A DNA stretch of 64,000 nt from Pseudomonas sp. G.S.17 (lineage in GTDB: Bacteria > Pseudomonadota > Gammaproteobacteria > Pseudomonadales > Pseudomonadaceae). Position 1 is the first letter of the stretch. Every line of letters starts with the position of its first letter. The stretch lies in NCBI RefSeq assembly GCF_038096165.1, contig NZ_CP151076.1, positions 3,345,501-3,409,500 on the forward strand, given 5' to 3'. The notes beneath the pieces were generated by a model. The model was not told where the DNA came from. It saw only the letters and a list, made by a program, of their open reading frames with translations, and made no database searches. Below, in pieces: positions 47,948 through 55,718 of the stretch. The position numbers were made by a program, and so were the translations under genes.

Positions 47948-49265
47948 CAACATTCCCTTGAATAACAGGTTGAGCAACCGCAGGAGTTTTCCCCGTTCCG
48001 AGATAAATCCCCAAAACACCGCCTGCCAGCAACGCACCGGCAACCAGCAGCAAGGCATAGTCGTAGTTGTCGGTGACATCCTTGATCCAGCCCATCGCAG
48101 GCGGCAGACCCAGCCCGGCCAGGTTGGCAATGGAGTTGATCAAGGCAATGGAAACAGCCGCAGCTGGACCGGAGAGGTATTCGGTAGTGGTCGCCCAGAA
48201 CACTGGCGTCGCCGCCCAGTTAAGACCCACGGCCAGCACCAGCATCCCGTAGGCAAGCCATTGATTGCCGCTGAACACCGCCAACGCCAACAGCACGCCA
48301 GCGCCCAACAACGGCCCACCCAAGTGCCAGCCACGCTCGCCCGATTTGTCCGAGTGACGACCGTTGAAGTACATGAAAATACAGGCGACGAAGAATGGCA
48401 GCGCCGACATGACACTCACGGTGAAGGAGCCCTGTTTCGATACCGACTGTACGATCAGCGGCAGAAACAGCGTGATACCGATGGTGCCAAACGCCTGGAG
48501 CAACCAGAACAGACTGAGCAGCCAAACCCGGCGATTGCGGAACGCAACGTGCCAGGCGTCCTTATGGGAAATCGGCGTCGTGGCCTGCTCGGCAGCAATC
48601 GTGCGCGCCAGCCATTTCTTCTGCGCCGCATCCAGCCAGTGGGTGCTTTCCGGCGAGTCCGGGAGATAACGCAGCACAACAATGCCGAGGACCACCGCCG
48701 GAATACCTTCAAGCAGGAACAGCCAACGCCAGCCGCTGACGCCGAAGATCCCGTCCATGTGCAGGAATGCCCCGGACAGCGGCAACCCGATCACTGAAGC
48801 CATCGCTGCGCCGATGTAAAAAAATGACATGGCTCTGGCGCGATCAGTCTTTGGATACCACTGCGACAGGTAATAGATGATCCCGGGCGTGAAGCCGGCT
48901 TCCGCAGCACCTAACAACAGGCGCATGACGTAAAGCTGATTGGCGGTCTGCACCAGGCACATACCCGCTGCAACGATGCCCCAGGTGATCATGATCCTGG
49001 CAATCCAGCGCCGCGCGCCGACCTTGGTAAGGATCAGACTGCTGGGCACTTCGAGCAGGATGTAGGTCAGGAAGAACAGCCCTACGCCCAGCCCGTACAT
49101 GCGCGCGGTCAGGCCCAGGTCAGCGTTCATCTGCAATGCAGCGACGGAGATATTCGATTTGTCGATGTAAGCGACCATGTAGAGCAGCATCAGAAACGGA
49201 ATCAACTTCACGTTGAGTCTTCCGATGGTGCTGGCATGCAGGCCAGTCTCGATGGGATTGGACAT
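47928..49265 (-). CDS. MFS transporter, anion:cation symporter type
   Basis: Membrane protein of 445 residues with 12 predicted helices, matching the ACS family (phthalate, tartrate, glucarate): MVAYIDKSNISVAALQMNADL, FFLTYILLEVPSSLILTKVGAR and GIIYYLSQWYPKTDRARAMS, as landmarks. It is likely an organic-acid symporter. AGAGGG precedes the ATG. It forms an operon with the overlapping hydroxyacid dehydrogenase. Inverted repeats in the upstream gap may be the operator; no regulator gene is adjacent. Confidence 0.92.
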   Translation of the reverse strand: MSNPIETGLHASTIGRLNVKLIPFLMLLYMVAYIDKSNISVAALQMNADLGLTARMYGLGVGLFFLTYILLEVPSSLILTKVGARRWIARIMITWGIVAAGMCLVQTANQLYVMRLLLGAAEAGFTPGIIYYLSQWYPKTDRARAMSFFYIGAAMASVIGLPLSGAFLHMDGIFGVSGWRWLFLLEGIPAVVLGIVVLRYLPDSPESTHWLDAAQKKWLARTIAAEQATTPISHKDAWHVAFRNRRVWLLSLFWLLQAFGTIGITLFLPLIVQSVSKQGSFTVSVMSALPFFVACIFMYFNGRHSDKSGERGWHLGGPLLGAGVLLALAVFSGNQWLAYGMLVLAVGLNWAATPVFWATTTEYLSGPAAAVSIALINSIANLAGLGLPPAMGWIKDVTDNYDYALLLVAGALLAGGVLGIYLGTGKTPAVAQPVIQGNVDEISRA

Positions 49266-49390
49266 AAACAGCCCTCTGTTGTCTTTTTTGTCTTTATTGT
49301 CGGGACCGCTGGCCTTGAAGGCACCAGTCGGCGAAACCGTTGCAAGCGACCTTAGACGAGATGTTTATATATTTCAATATATGAATTGAT

Positions 49391-49407
49391 ATCCCAATAT
49401 GTGGGAT
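49391..49407. promoter_or_regulatory. Inverted repeats in the AT-rich gap upstream of the MFS gene
   Basis: Perfect repeat ATCCCA-N5-TGGGAT at 49391-49407. A second one, TTCA-N5-TGAA, lies at about 49373-49385. The surrounding 60 bases are far more AT-rich than the rest of the window. They look like operator sites for a GntR-, IclR- or LysR-type regulator; which one is unknown. Confidence 0.45.
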
Positions 49408-49479
49408 GTACTTTATGGCAAGATTTTTTATTGGGTGTAAGCTCCGATTTCCTCGATCGACTCATAGGTAACTACCGTT

Positions 49480-50118
49480 ATGAACTTTCTACTCGGCAAG
49501 TCATTGCGCGGCATGCTTTTGTCCACTGCGGTGCTGACATCTTGTCTGTTGGGCGCCAGTCAGAGCGTTGCGCAGGATGCTCCGGCGCCGAGAGTCGGCG
49601 TGCGAGGGACGATCTCTGCGATTGAAGGCGACGTGTTGAAGGTGCGCACTAATCGAGGTGAGGATCTGACCGTCAACTTGCTGAAGGAAACCCAGGTCCG
49701 CGGGGTCACGCTGGCCCAGGTCGCTGATATCAAACCGGGCAGTTACATTGGCTCGGCCGCCGTTCCGCTGCCGGACGGCACACTGAAGGCGCTGGAAATC
49801 CACGTCTTCCCGCCGGAAATGGCCGGCACCGGCGATGGGCACCGCCCGTTTGATCTGGCTAAGGACAGCACCATGACCAATGGCGCGGTGGGCGATCTGG
49901 TCACCAGCAACGGGCGCTCAATCACGGTGAACTACAAGGGCGGGCAGAAGACAATTGTCATTCCTGAAGACGTGCCCATTGTAAATCTGGTGCCGGGGGA
50001 CAGAAGTTTGTTGAAGCCGGGGGTCAAGGTGGTGATGTTTGCCCAGAAAGCCGCAGATGGCAGCTTGTCGGCGCAGGCTATATCTGCTGGCAAGGACGGC
50101 GTGACGCCGCCGATGTAG
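49480..50118 (+). CDS. Exported hypothetical protein, DUF5666-like
   Basis: Protein of 212 residues with a signal peptide (hydrophobic core LLSTAVLTSCLLGAS, cleavage near SVAQ, about residue 31). The mature part has beta-rich repeats GVRGTISAIEGDVLKVRTNRG and SNGRSITVNYKGG, typical of OB-like DUF5666 modules. Function is unknown, presumably periplasmic. AGGT precedes the ATG at 49480. Confidence 0.8.
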   Translation: MNFLLGKSLRGMLLSTAVLTSCLLGASQSVAQDAPAPRVGVRGTISAIEGDVLKVRTNRGEDLTVNLLKETQVRGVTLAQVADIKPGSYIGSAAVPLPDGTLKALEIHVFPPEMAGTGDGHRPFDLAKDSTMTNGAVGDLVTSNGRSITVNYKGGQKTIVIPEDVPIVNLVPGDRSLLKPGVKVVMFAQKAADGSLSAQAISAGKDGVTPPM

Positions 50119-50123
50119 CACTT

Positions 50124-50372
50124 TTATAGAGTCGCTGCGCGCTCGGAACGGATATCGGAAATACCGAGCAGCAGCGCCTGTTGAATGATCTCGTCGGGCG
50201 CTGAATCAGCAGAAGGCATGATCAGGCTGTTTTCCGAATCGCCGAAGTGCAACTGCAATAGATGCGATGCAGCGACATGCGCAGGCAGCTCGGCATCAGT
50301 CAGTTCGAATGACTGCTCGCGCTGCTCACCCTTGAATCGATAAGCAATAAGGTGCGTATAAAGCTCAGCCAT
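50124..50372 (-). CDS. Small hypothetical protein
   Basis: Unknown protein of 82 residues (MAELYTHLIAYRFKGEQ...). It has no membrane segment and is acidic in the C-terminal half. GCGAGG precedes the ATG at 50372. It starts 10 bases after the stop of the gene at 50383-50589 and is very likely co-translated with it. It is convergent with the DUF5666-like gene. Confidence 0.65.
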   Translation of the reverse strand: MAELYTHLIAYRFKGEQREQSFELTDAELPAHVAASHLLQLHFGDSENSLIMPSADSAPDEIIQQALLLGISDIRSERAATL

Positions 50373-50382
50373 AAAGCCTCGC

Positions 50383-50589
50383 TCAGCCCAAGGCCAGACC
50401 GAAGTGATCCGAGCGTTTGAGGAACGCGGCCAGGCGACCGAACGAAGTACTTTGGCGCATGGACGCCGCCTCCCAGACTGGACCTGTGGTCTGGTGGGAG
50501 TAAACCATACCCATCATCACTGAAGTGGAATCGTCCAGCTCAACCATCAACGCATTTGCCTGACTTTGAAAATCGTTGCGAAGCGTCAT
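50383..50589 (-). CDS. Small hypothetical protein
   Basis: Unknown protein of 68 residues (MTLRNDFQSQANALMVELDD...). It contains the segment VWEAASMRQSTSFGRLAAFL. The start at 50589 has TGGAAC upstream; an ATG at 50604 would add five residues. It pairs with the 82-residue gene downstream in a compact two-gene unit. Confidence 0.6.
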   Translation of the reverse strand: MTLRNDFQSQANALMVELDDSTSVMMGMVYSHQTTGPVWEAASMRQSTSFGRLAAFLKRSDHFGLALG

Positions 50590-50801
50590 AACAGTTCCAT
50601 CCATTCAAGCGCATTTCGTAGCCGATGGCAGCTTTGTGACTGCCCTGTAATTGATATGGACACTCGCAGTGGTGGTTTGGCAGAAGTTGTCCGACAACCG
50701 GTCACTACCGGCCATTAAGCGCCCGCCTGCTCTATTCCGCACACCACACACAACTGCAATTTCCTGTTACTCAAGTGAATCAGCGCTTCGTCCCTGCGCG
50801 C

Positions 50802-50830
50802 TTGACACGCACTTTTTTGGGGCGTGGAAT
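50802..50830 (+). promoter_or_regulatory. Sigma-70 promoter
   Basis: Perfect -35 TTGACA (50802-50807), 17-base spacer and -10 TGGAAT (50825-50830, four of six). It lies 33 bases upstream of the ATG at 50863. Confidence 0.6.
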
Positions 50831-50862
50831 CATCCTTCTCGTTGAAAACAGGGAGATATCAC

Positions 50863-51243
50863 ATGGCTAAGATCAAGGTATTAGCGGGTGACTTTCTTCA
50901 GGGTGATGGGGAGTATATTTCCGGCGCAATCCGAATCGAGACGCCCCTGCATCCTTGGCCTGGTATCCAGATTCCAGGCAAGGCACTCAAATCGGTAGGA
51001 ATTGCCAGCCAGGCATCCAGTAAAAAAGTCGAAGACGCAATTGGCCTGGGACTCGCAGGTGCTCTTATGTTGGGACCGATGGGTGCAGCGGCGGGTCTCA
51101 TCCTGGCGGGGGAAGAAACAGAAGTCACGTTCTGGGCAACATTGAAGGATGGCAGAAAGTTCCTGGCGGCCACGGATGACCAGACTTATCGCAGGATCGC
51201 CGGCTCCGTAGCGAAACCGGATTTCTTCAGCAGTCATGAATAG
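50863..51243 (+). CDS. Hypothetical protein with glycine-rich hydrophobic segment
   Basis: Unknown protein of 126 residues. A small beta-type N-terminal domain (KIKVLAGDFLQGDGEYISG) is followed by a Gly/Ala-rich hydrophobic stretch near residues 66-86 (LGLAGALMLGPMGAAAGLIL), resembling a glycine-zipper membrane helix, then TEVTFWATLKDGRKFLA. The ATG at 50863 follows AGGGAGA. It is flanked by its own promoter and terminator, so it is a single-gene unit. Confidence 0.75.
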   Translation: MAKIKVLAGDFLQGDGEYISGAIRIETPLHPWPGIQIPGKALKSVGIASQASSKKVEDAIGLGLAGALMLGPMGAAAGLILAGEETEVTFWATLKDGRKFLAATDDQTYRRIAGSVAKPDFFSSHE

Positions 51244-51296
51244 TTAGTTGATGGTGCGAGCCATCCCGGCAGACTCTGCCCAGAGCAATTACACCA

Positions 51297-51322
51297 GCCC
51301 GGTCTTGCACCGGGCCTTTTTT
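51297..51322 (+). terminator. Rho-independent terminator
   Basis: Stem GCCCGGT/ACCGGGC with 5-base loop CTTGC, followed by CTTTTTT. It ends the gene at 50863-51243. Confidence 0.88.
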
Positions 51323-51492
51323 GTCAAAAACATATATGCACCGCACTTGGCATCATTAATGCTTATACAATGAATGTGAAGGATTTATGACAGTGAATTT
51401 ATAAACGTGAGTTAGCTGATTTACCTTCGAGCACAGCAGCACAAGCAAACGACCCGCAGTGGCCATTGGTCGTGTGAAAAGGTAGAGCAGAT

Positions 51493-51858
51493 ATGAAAGA
51501 ACGAGCGACAGTGATTTGCAGGCGCGATGGCATGATTCTCTATGTGCGCAAACCGAAATCAAGATGGGCATTGCCTGGCGGTAGAATCGAAACCGGTGAA
51601 ACGCCAGAGCAAGCAGCAATACGGGAGCTCAGCGAGGAGACCGGCCTGGAAGATCTTGAATTGATCTATCTGGCCGAGTACGGAAAAGACAAAGTCGTTC
51701 ATCACATTTTCATGGCAGAAGTCTCGGCGTGTGCCAATCCGTCGCCGCAAAATGAAATCGCGGCCTGCAAGTGGCTGCACATGAAAAACGTCAGTGACCT
51801 CAATGCCAGCTCGGCGACCAAAGCCATCGTCAAGTCCTACGCGAGGCAAGCGGGTTGA
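51493..51858 (+). CDS. Nudix hydrolase
   Basis: Protein of 121 residues with a complete Nudix box: G at the start of GRIETGE, seven residues, then RELSEETGL. It begins MKERATVICRRDGMILYVRK. It would hydrolyse a nucleoside-diphosphate-linked compound; the substrate is not predictable. Only a weak ribosome binding site (AGAGCAG) precedes the ATG at 51493. Confidence 0.88.
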   Translation: MKERATVICRRDGMILYVRKPKSRWALPGGRIETGETPEQAAIRELSEETGLEDLELIYLAEYGKDKVVHHIFMAEVSACANPSPQNEIAACKWLHMKNVSDLNASSATKAIVKSYARQAG

Positions 51859-51954
51859 AATAAACCCGCTACCAGGCGCATGTCATCGTTTAGACAATTT
51901 CATGCCGGGTTTGCCATGTTCCGTCCACTGCCGGGACAGAACATGGGCTAACGA

Positions 51955-52386
51955 TCAGAAACGGAAGGCTTGGCGACCAATCAGCAACCACTTGCCATCC
52001 TGCTTCTGCCAGATCTGGAAGTTCTCGATCTCGGTCGGCACCAGTTTCCCACTGTTGATGGCCTGAGCGGAGAAGTGATTGCGAACCAGCGCAACGTCGT
52101 TGGACAGGGTGATTTTCTGATTGAGCATCTTCAGTTCCTGAAACGCGCTTTTGCCGGTCTCGATGTCGGAGATGAACGCTTTCTTATCCTGAATGGTGCC
52201 GCTGGAATGACCATAAGTCAGGTTGTCCGCCGTCAACGCCTGCAGTTCGGCTATGTCCTTGTGCCACATCGCCTGGGTCAGCTTATCTACCGCTTTTTCA
52301 ACGTCAGCTTCGTCAGAGGCGTGAGCGGTGGCTACGTAGCCGCCGAACAGACACAGAAAACCGAGCAGCAGTTTGTAGTTCTTCAT
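51955..52386 (-). CDS. Exported NTF2-like (DUF4440/SnoaL-type) protein
   Basis: Protein of 143 residues: signal peptide MKNYKLLLGFLCLFGGYVA with cleavage near TAHA, then an NTF2-like fold (VEKAVDKLTQAMWHKDIAEL and IWQKQDGKWLLIGRQAF as landmarks). Probably periplasmic; function unknown. The start at 52386 has AAGGAA upstream; an upstream frame to 52473 lacks support. Confidence 0.85.
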   Translation of the reverse strand: MKNYKLLLGFLCLFGGYVATAHASDEADVEKAVDKLTQAMWHKDIAELQALTADNLTYGHSSGTIQDKKAFISDIETGKSAFQELKMLNQKITLSNDVALVRNHFSAQAINSGKLVPTEIENFQIWQKQDGKWLLIGRQAFRF

Positions 52387-52473
52387 CGATGATTCCTTAT
52401 TGTTGTGATGACGCAGAGATGCAACTGATTTATACGACGTCATACAACATAGCAGATCCGATGTAGGTGGCAA

Positions 52474-52491
52474 GCGTCAGCTTGCTGACGC
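52474..52491. repeat. Short REP-like palindrome
   Basis: GCGTCAG-CTTG-CTGACGC, a perfect 7-bp stem with a 4-base loop, embedded in GGTGGCAA...GAGG. It has no T-tract, so a REP-like hairpin is more likely than a terminator. Confidence 0.5.
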
Positions 52492-52498
52492 GAGGTCG

Positions 52499-52585
52499 CT
52501 ATGTCGGCGGGATCGTTGCAAGGAGCGCGATGCCAATGGTCAACACCAGAAATCCAATCATGAAAAACGCGAGCTTGGCCATCAT
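52499..52585 (-). CDS. 28-residue membrane peptide
   Basis: A short ORF starting with two ATG codons at 52585, with TAGGAGAC directly upstream, an excellent ribosome binding site. The peptide is MMAKLAF followed by a hydrophobic helix (FMIGFLVLTIGIALLAT) and IPPT. Size and composition fit a small single-pass inner-membrane protein. Function is unknown; detection would need proteomics or ribosome profiling. Confidence 0.55.
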   Translation of the reverse strand: MMAKLAFFMIGFLVLTIGIALLATIPPT

Positions 52586-52676
52586 GTCTCCTACTCAATG
52601 ACAGATTGTCGGCCAGCCCACTCGATACGCCCGACTATTGATCATCAGGTGCTCAAGCGGTCTGGCTCGACCATTG

Positions 52677-52955
52677 TCAGAGCGGAGCAGATTTCGAAAC
52701 AGACGCAGGTGACGAGAATAAATGCGGTTCACGTCGAGCGAGCTTGGTGTCATGAAACGTGTAGCGATTGCGGTCGCCCAGTAGACTCAGCAGCGCCATA
52801 GCATCCGGTATGCCTGGCACCCCCACCGTCTCCCAGACACCCATAAGCCGAACGGGTATGTCCGCATCCGCGGAGTTGTGAAACTTCCAGACTTCGTTGG
52901 GTTCCAGGTCACATATCTTCAACAATCCGCAATGGCCGATGAACCCGGAGCCAGA
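52677..52955 (-). pseudogene. Fragment of a DUF2235 (Tle1-like) hydrolase gene
   Basis: Reading on the minus strand from about 52955: GFIGHCGLLKICDLEPNEVW, then DIPVRLMGVWETVGVPGIP and RYTFHDTKL. These match the middle part of DUF2235 alpha/beta hydrolases, the family of type VI lipase effector Tle1. The usual preceding block with the nucleophilic Ser and the rest of the C-terminal half are absent; the frame loses similarity at both ends. It is a remnant of about 70 codons at the left edge of the mobile region. Confidence 0.7.
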
Positions 52956-53171
52956 CTGTAACGATTGACGTTATTTCCCATGCACGAATTGATGGATGTA
53001 CCGGCACATAACACCAGCAGCGACTGTAATCTTATCGAGTACGCCTATCTAACGTGGTCATCTGCCACCTCGAACATGGAGTGGAGTGCTGACCACTTAT
53101 ATCCAGCGATAGATAGATTCAAGTTTAGGCAGCAGCGGGTGCCAAGGGTGTGCAGGTACTTGACGACGGGG

Positions 53172-53491
53172 GTGACCATTCGCCCCATGCTTCCGGCTGT
53201 CGTGACTTAGGGCTCAAGAACGCGGAGGGACGCCCCCTTTTCGTCAAGCTCATGAACGAGATTGAGAACGTCGCGTGTGGAACGACCGAACCGATCAAGC
53301 CGCAGCAGCACCAGTTCGTCACCCGCGTGCAGAAACGGCATGATGGTTTCCAGCTCGGACCGCCCCTTTCGGAACGCTCCTGATCCGGTCTCTGACCGAA
53401 TTATTTCGCAACCGGTAGCCTTCAGACGCTCGTTTTGAATATCGAGGTCCTGATCTGTAGTGCTGACGCGGACGTATCCGATGCGAGCCAT
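53172..53491 (-). pseudogene. Truncated serine resolvase with in-frame stop
   Basis: The N-terminal catalytic half of a Tn3-type resolvase is intact from ATG at 53491: RIGYVRVSTTDQDLDIQNERL with catalytic Ser, then LVLLRLDRFGRSTRDVLNLV. After RVLEP a TAA stop occurs where Glu or Ala is normal, and the same frame continues VTTAGSMGRMV before similarity ends near 53172. The DNA-binding tail is missing. No transposase or inverted terminal repeats were found nearby. Confidence 0.85.
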
Positions 53492-53500
53492 GGCGAATCA

Positions 53501-53616
53501 GTCACATTAGGGTGACTTCGATTGTGTAACGTCACTTTTATCGAAAATCCACCCTTTTATTACACTCCGCGCGCGTCACATTTGAATGTCACTCTAGGGT
53601 GTACCCAAATGTGACA
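53501..53616. promoter_or_regulatory. res-like repeats upstream of the resolvase
   Basis: Several GTCAC-type half sites occur in the 115 bases before the resolvase start: GTCAC-N6-GTGAC at 53501-53516 and a 30-bp pair TGTCAC...GTGACA at 53587-53616. Further copies lie between them (CGTCAC, GTCACATTTG). Tn3-family res sites consist of three such subsites upstream of tnpR; assignment is by layout only. Confidence 0.5.
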
Positions 53617-53708
53617 CGAGTTTGGGAGCGTTTCCAGTTCGCAATGCTTCCGATGGGAAGTCAGGATTTTTGCATCTCCTGATCCTGTTCCGCTGACAGC
53701 AATGCTGG

Positions 53709-54932
53709 TTACGACCGCCTTACAAAAACATTGGTGCCGATCGCGACAGTTATCATTCCACCGGCGAGCAGGAAGGTGAGCTGCATGCCGCTGGCAATTG
53801 CCGCAGGAGCGGCATGGGCAAGCTCTTCCGTCCCGACGCCAAAGGCGAAGACCGTCCCCATGATGGATGCACCCCCGATCAACCCAATGTTCCGCGACAG
53901 GCTGAGGAGTCCTGAGACCGTGCCGCGTCGGTCCGTTGAAACATCCGCCAGCGCGGCGGTGTTGTTGGCGGACTGAAAGAGCTGGTAGCCCGGCGTCAGG
54001 ACGATGATTGAGAGTACATAGCCAACGACTCCGATCATGTTTGGCAAGAGTGCCAGAAGGAAGGCACCGACGGCCATGAGGACGAGCCCAATCGCCAGCA
54101 CCCGGCTGCTCCCCCAAGCATCAACCAGTCGCCCGGAGGGAACGCCGCTGAAGATTGAGATCACCGGACCAATCGCCATGAGGAACCCCACCGATCGTTC
54201 CTTCAGGCCGAGCCCGAGGCCTAGATAGAACGGGCCGACCACGAGCGTCGTCATCATGACGGCGGCGACCAGCAGGTTGACGAGAAGATTGGGAACAAGG
54301 CCCGTGTTCAGCACGGACCACAGACTTACTGAGGGTGCCTTCTCCTTACCGGCGTCGCTCGGCAACAAGGTGAAAGCCAGAAACAAGGCGATGGCCGCTA
54401 GCGGGAGCTGCATCCAGAAGATGCCGCGCCATCCCATTGCCGGGATCACCAGCCCACCCAGCGAAGGACCGAGAGCCGTGCCCAGCGCCGAGACCGTGCC
54501 GAGCAGGCCCATGGCTCGCCCTACGCTCGCTTCGCTCGCGGTCTGACGCATCAGCGCCATGGAAAGCGTCACGAGGAAGGCCGCACCGATGCCCTGAAGT
54601 GCACGCGCACCGATCAGCGACCACAGGTTCGGCGCAAGACCGCCTAAAAGCGAGCCGATGAAGAACAGGCCAATGCCCGCGAGCAGTGCGGGTTTCAGTC
54701 CATGATTGTCGCCGAGCCGACCGGCTATGACGACTGTGGTTGTCATAGCTGCAAGATAGGCGATGACGACCGCCTGCACCTCGACAAAGGGCGCGGAAAA
54801 TGCCTCGGCCAGCGCCGGCAGTGCAATATTGACGATACTGGTGCCGAGCGAGGCCAGTAGCATCGCCAAAGCCAGCGTGATCGTCACCCCCGATTGTTTC
54901 CTCTCTTGTGTGAGTGTTTCAGCCTGTTGCAT
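53709..54932 (-). CDS. MFS drug-efflux-type transporter
   Basis: Membrane protein of 407 residues. It has about 12 helices, motif A AGRLGDNHGLKPA, and the efflux motif C-like LGTALGPSLGGLVI. The family is DHA-type multidrug/proton antiporters. AGAGGAC precedes the ATG. It is divergent from a MerR-family gene, with a SoxR-like operator between them, the usual arrangement for an inducible efflux pump. It sits in a decayed mobile region between a resolvase and an integrase, so acquisition by transfer is likely. Confidence 0.9.
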   Translation of the reverse strand: MQQAETLTQERKQSGVTITLALAMLLASLGTSIVNIALPALAEAFSAPFVEVQAVVIAYLAAMTTTVVIAGRLGDNHGLKPALLAGIGLFFIGSLLGGLAPNLWSLIGARALQGIGAAFLVTLSMALMRQTASEASVGRAMGLLGTVSALGTALGPSLGGLVIPAMGWRGIFWMQLPLAAIALFLAFTLLPSDAGKEKAPSVSLWSVLNTGLVPNLLVNLLVAAVMMTTLVVGPFYLGLGLGLKERSVGFLMAIGPVISIFSGVPSGRLVDAWGSSRVLAIGLVLMAVGAFLLALLPNMIGVVGYVLSIIVLTPGYQLFQSANNTAALADVSTDRRGTVSGLLSLSRNIGLIGGASIMGTVFAFGVGTEELAHAAPAAIASGMQLTFLLAGGMITVAIGTNVFVRRS

Positions 54933-54976
54933 CGTCTTGTCCTCTTGCTCGAATGTCTATTCAAGAGCATGCTGCC

Positions 54977-54996
54977 ACTTCAAGTTGGCTTGAGGT
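54977..54996. promoter_or_regulatory. SoxR/MerR-type operator between pump and regulator
   Basis: ACTTCAAG-TTGG-CTTGAGGT is an 8-4-8 inverted repeat with one mismatch and matches the SoxR box (CCTCAAGTTAACTTGAGG) at most positions. In the pump direction it lies between TTGACC and CAGCAT with a 19-base spacer, the stretched spacing typical of MerR-family promoters. Confidence 0.7.
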
Positions 54997-55001
54997 CAAG
55001 C

Positions 55002-55427
55002 ATGAAATTTCTGGATATCGGAGAGGTTTCGGCACAGACCGGAATCAAACCCTCGGCGCTACGCTACTACGAGGAAGTGGGGCTGATTTACTCGGTTTCA
55101 CGGCACGGGTTGCGCCGGCAGTTTCCGCCCGAAGTCCTGTTGCAACTCAAGCTGATCACGATGGGTAAATTGGCAGGGTTCTCGCTTGAAGAGATCGCCG
55201 GGATGTTCGGCAGAAACGGCATGCCAGACCTACCGCGCGCCGGGCTTCATCAAAAGGCCGACGAGATTGATCGGCATATCCGCGAATTGATCGCGCTCCG
55301 CGACACGCTCCGACACGTCGCCGAGTGCCCTGCGCCGTCACATATGGAATGCGCCACCTTCAAGAGGCTCCTGGAGGTCGCGGGAAAACGGGGCGGAGTA
55401 AGGAAAAATATCGCCGGCAGGCGATGA
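55002..55427 (+). CDS. MerR-family regulator (SoxR-like)
   Basis: Protein of 141 residues. The N-terminal winged helix is LDIGEVSAQTGIKPSALRYYEEVGLI; then comes a coiled-coil dimer helix and a C-terminus with two cysteines, C-x7-C in ECPAPSHMEC. The four-Cys iron-sulfur cluster of true SoxR is absent, so it probably senses another signal. The ATG at 55002 with TGAGG upstream is preferred over an upstream frame starting in the pump gene. It likely controls the divergent MFS gene through the shared operator. Confidence 0.88.
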   Translation: MKFLDIGEVSAQTGIKPSALRYYEEVGLIYSVSRHGLRRQFPPEVLLQLKLITMGKLAGFSLEEIAGMFGRNGMPDLPRAGLHQKADEIDRHIRELIALRDTLRHVAECPAPSHMECATFKRLLEVAGKRGGVRKNIAGRR

Positions 55428-55471
55428 TAGGCTTCGTAGGCCACCCTTCGTCAGGTGAGGCTTTCGCAAAG

Positions 55472-55491
55472 TTCTCAACAAAAGTTGAGAA
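55472..55491. repeat. Perfect 8-4-8 palindrome
   Basis: TTCTCAAC-AAAA-GTTGAGAA, 45 bases after the MerR gene, with no T-tract behind it. The gap from 55428 to 55601 holds no ORF; TTTTGCA motifs at 55505-55527 echo the repeats next to the integrase. Confidence 0.5.
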
Positions 55492-55601
55492 TTCTGCGCC
55501 CGAGTTTTGCATCTCGCATTTTTGCACCACTGCTCAGGCAGCGATTTTTCCGAAATCTATCCGGCTGCCCAGATCGAGATCGAGCCGGCCATAGGGATTA
55601 G

Positions 55602-55718
55602 ATTGAGGAAGGCGAAATCGTGGGTGAAGTAAAAGGCGGGATGCACTTCGTCGATCTACAGGCGGCGCTGTTGGGCTCCAACGACCCGCTGCTTGAACAA
55701 ATGCTGAGCACGGGCTGA
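55602..55718 (+). pseudogene. Remnant of a phage-type gene preceding the integrase
   Basis: An open stretch (frame from 55602 after a TAG) encodes EEGEIVGEVKGGMHFVDL and AALLGSNDPLLEQMLSTG, stopping in TGATG so that the stop overlaps the integrase ATG. Only a GTG at 55620 could start it (32 residues). The overlap shows it was once the gene upstream of int; its 5' part is missing. Confidence 0.45.

Noticed and set aside
52965..53210. 81-codon plus-strand ORF between the DUF2235 and resolvase fragments
   Set aside because: Overlaps the resolvase remnant and has no motif or ribosome binding site.
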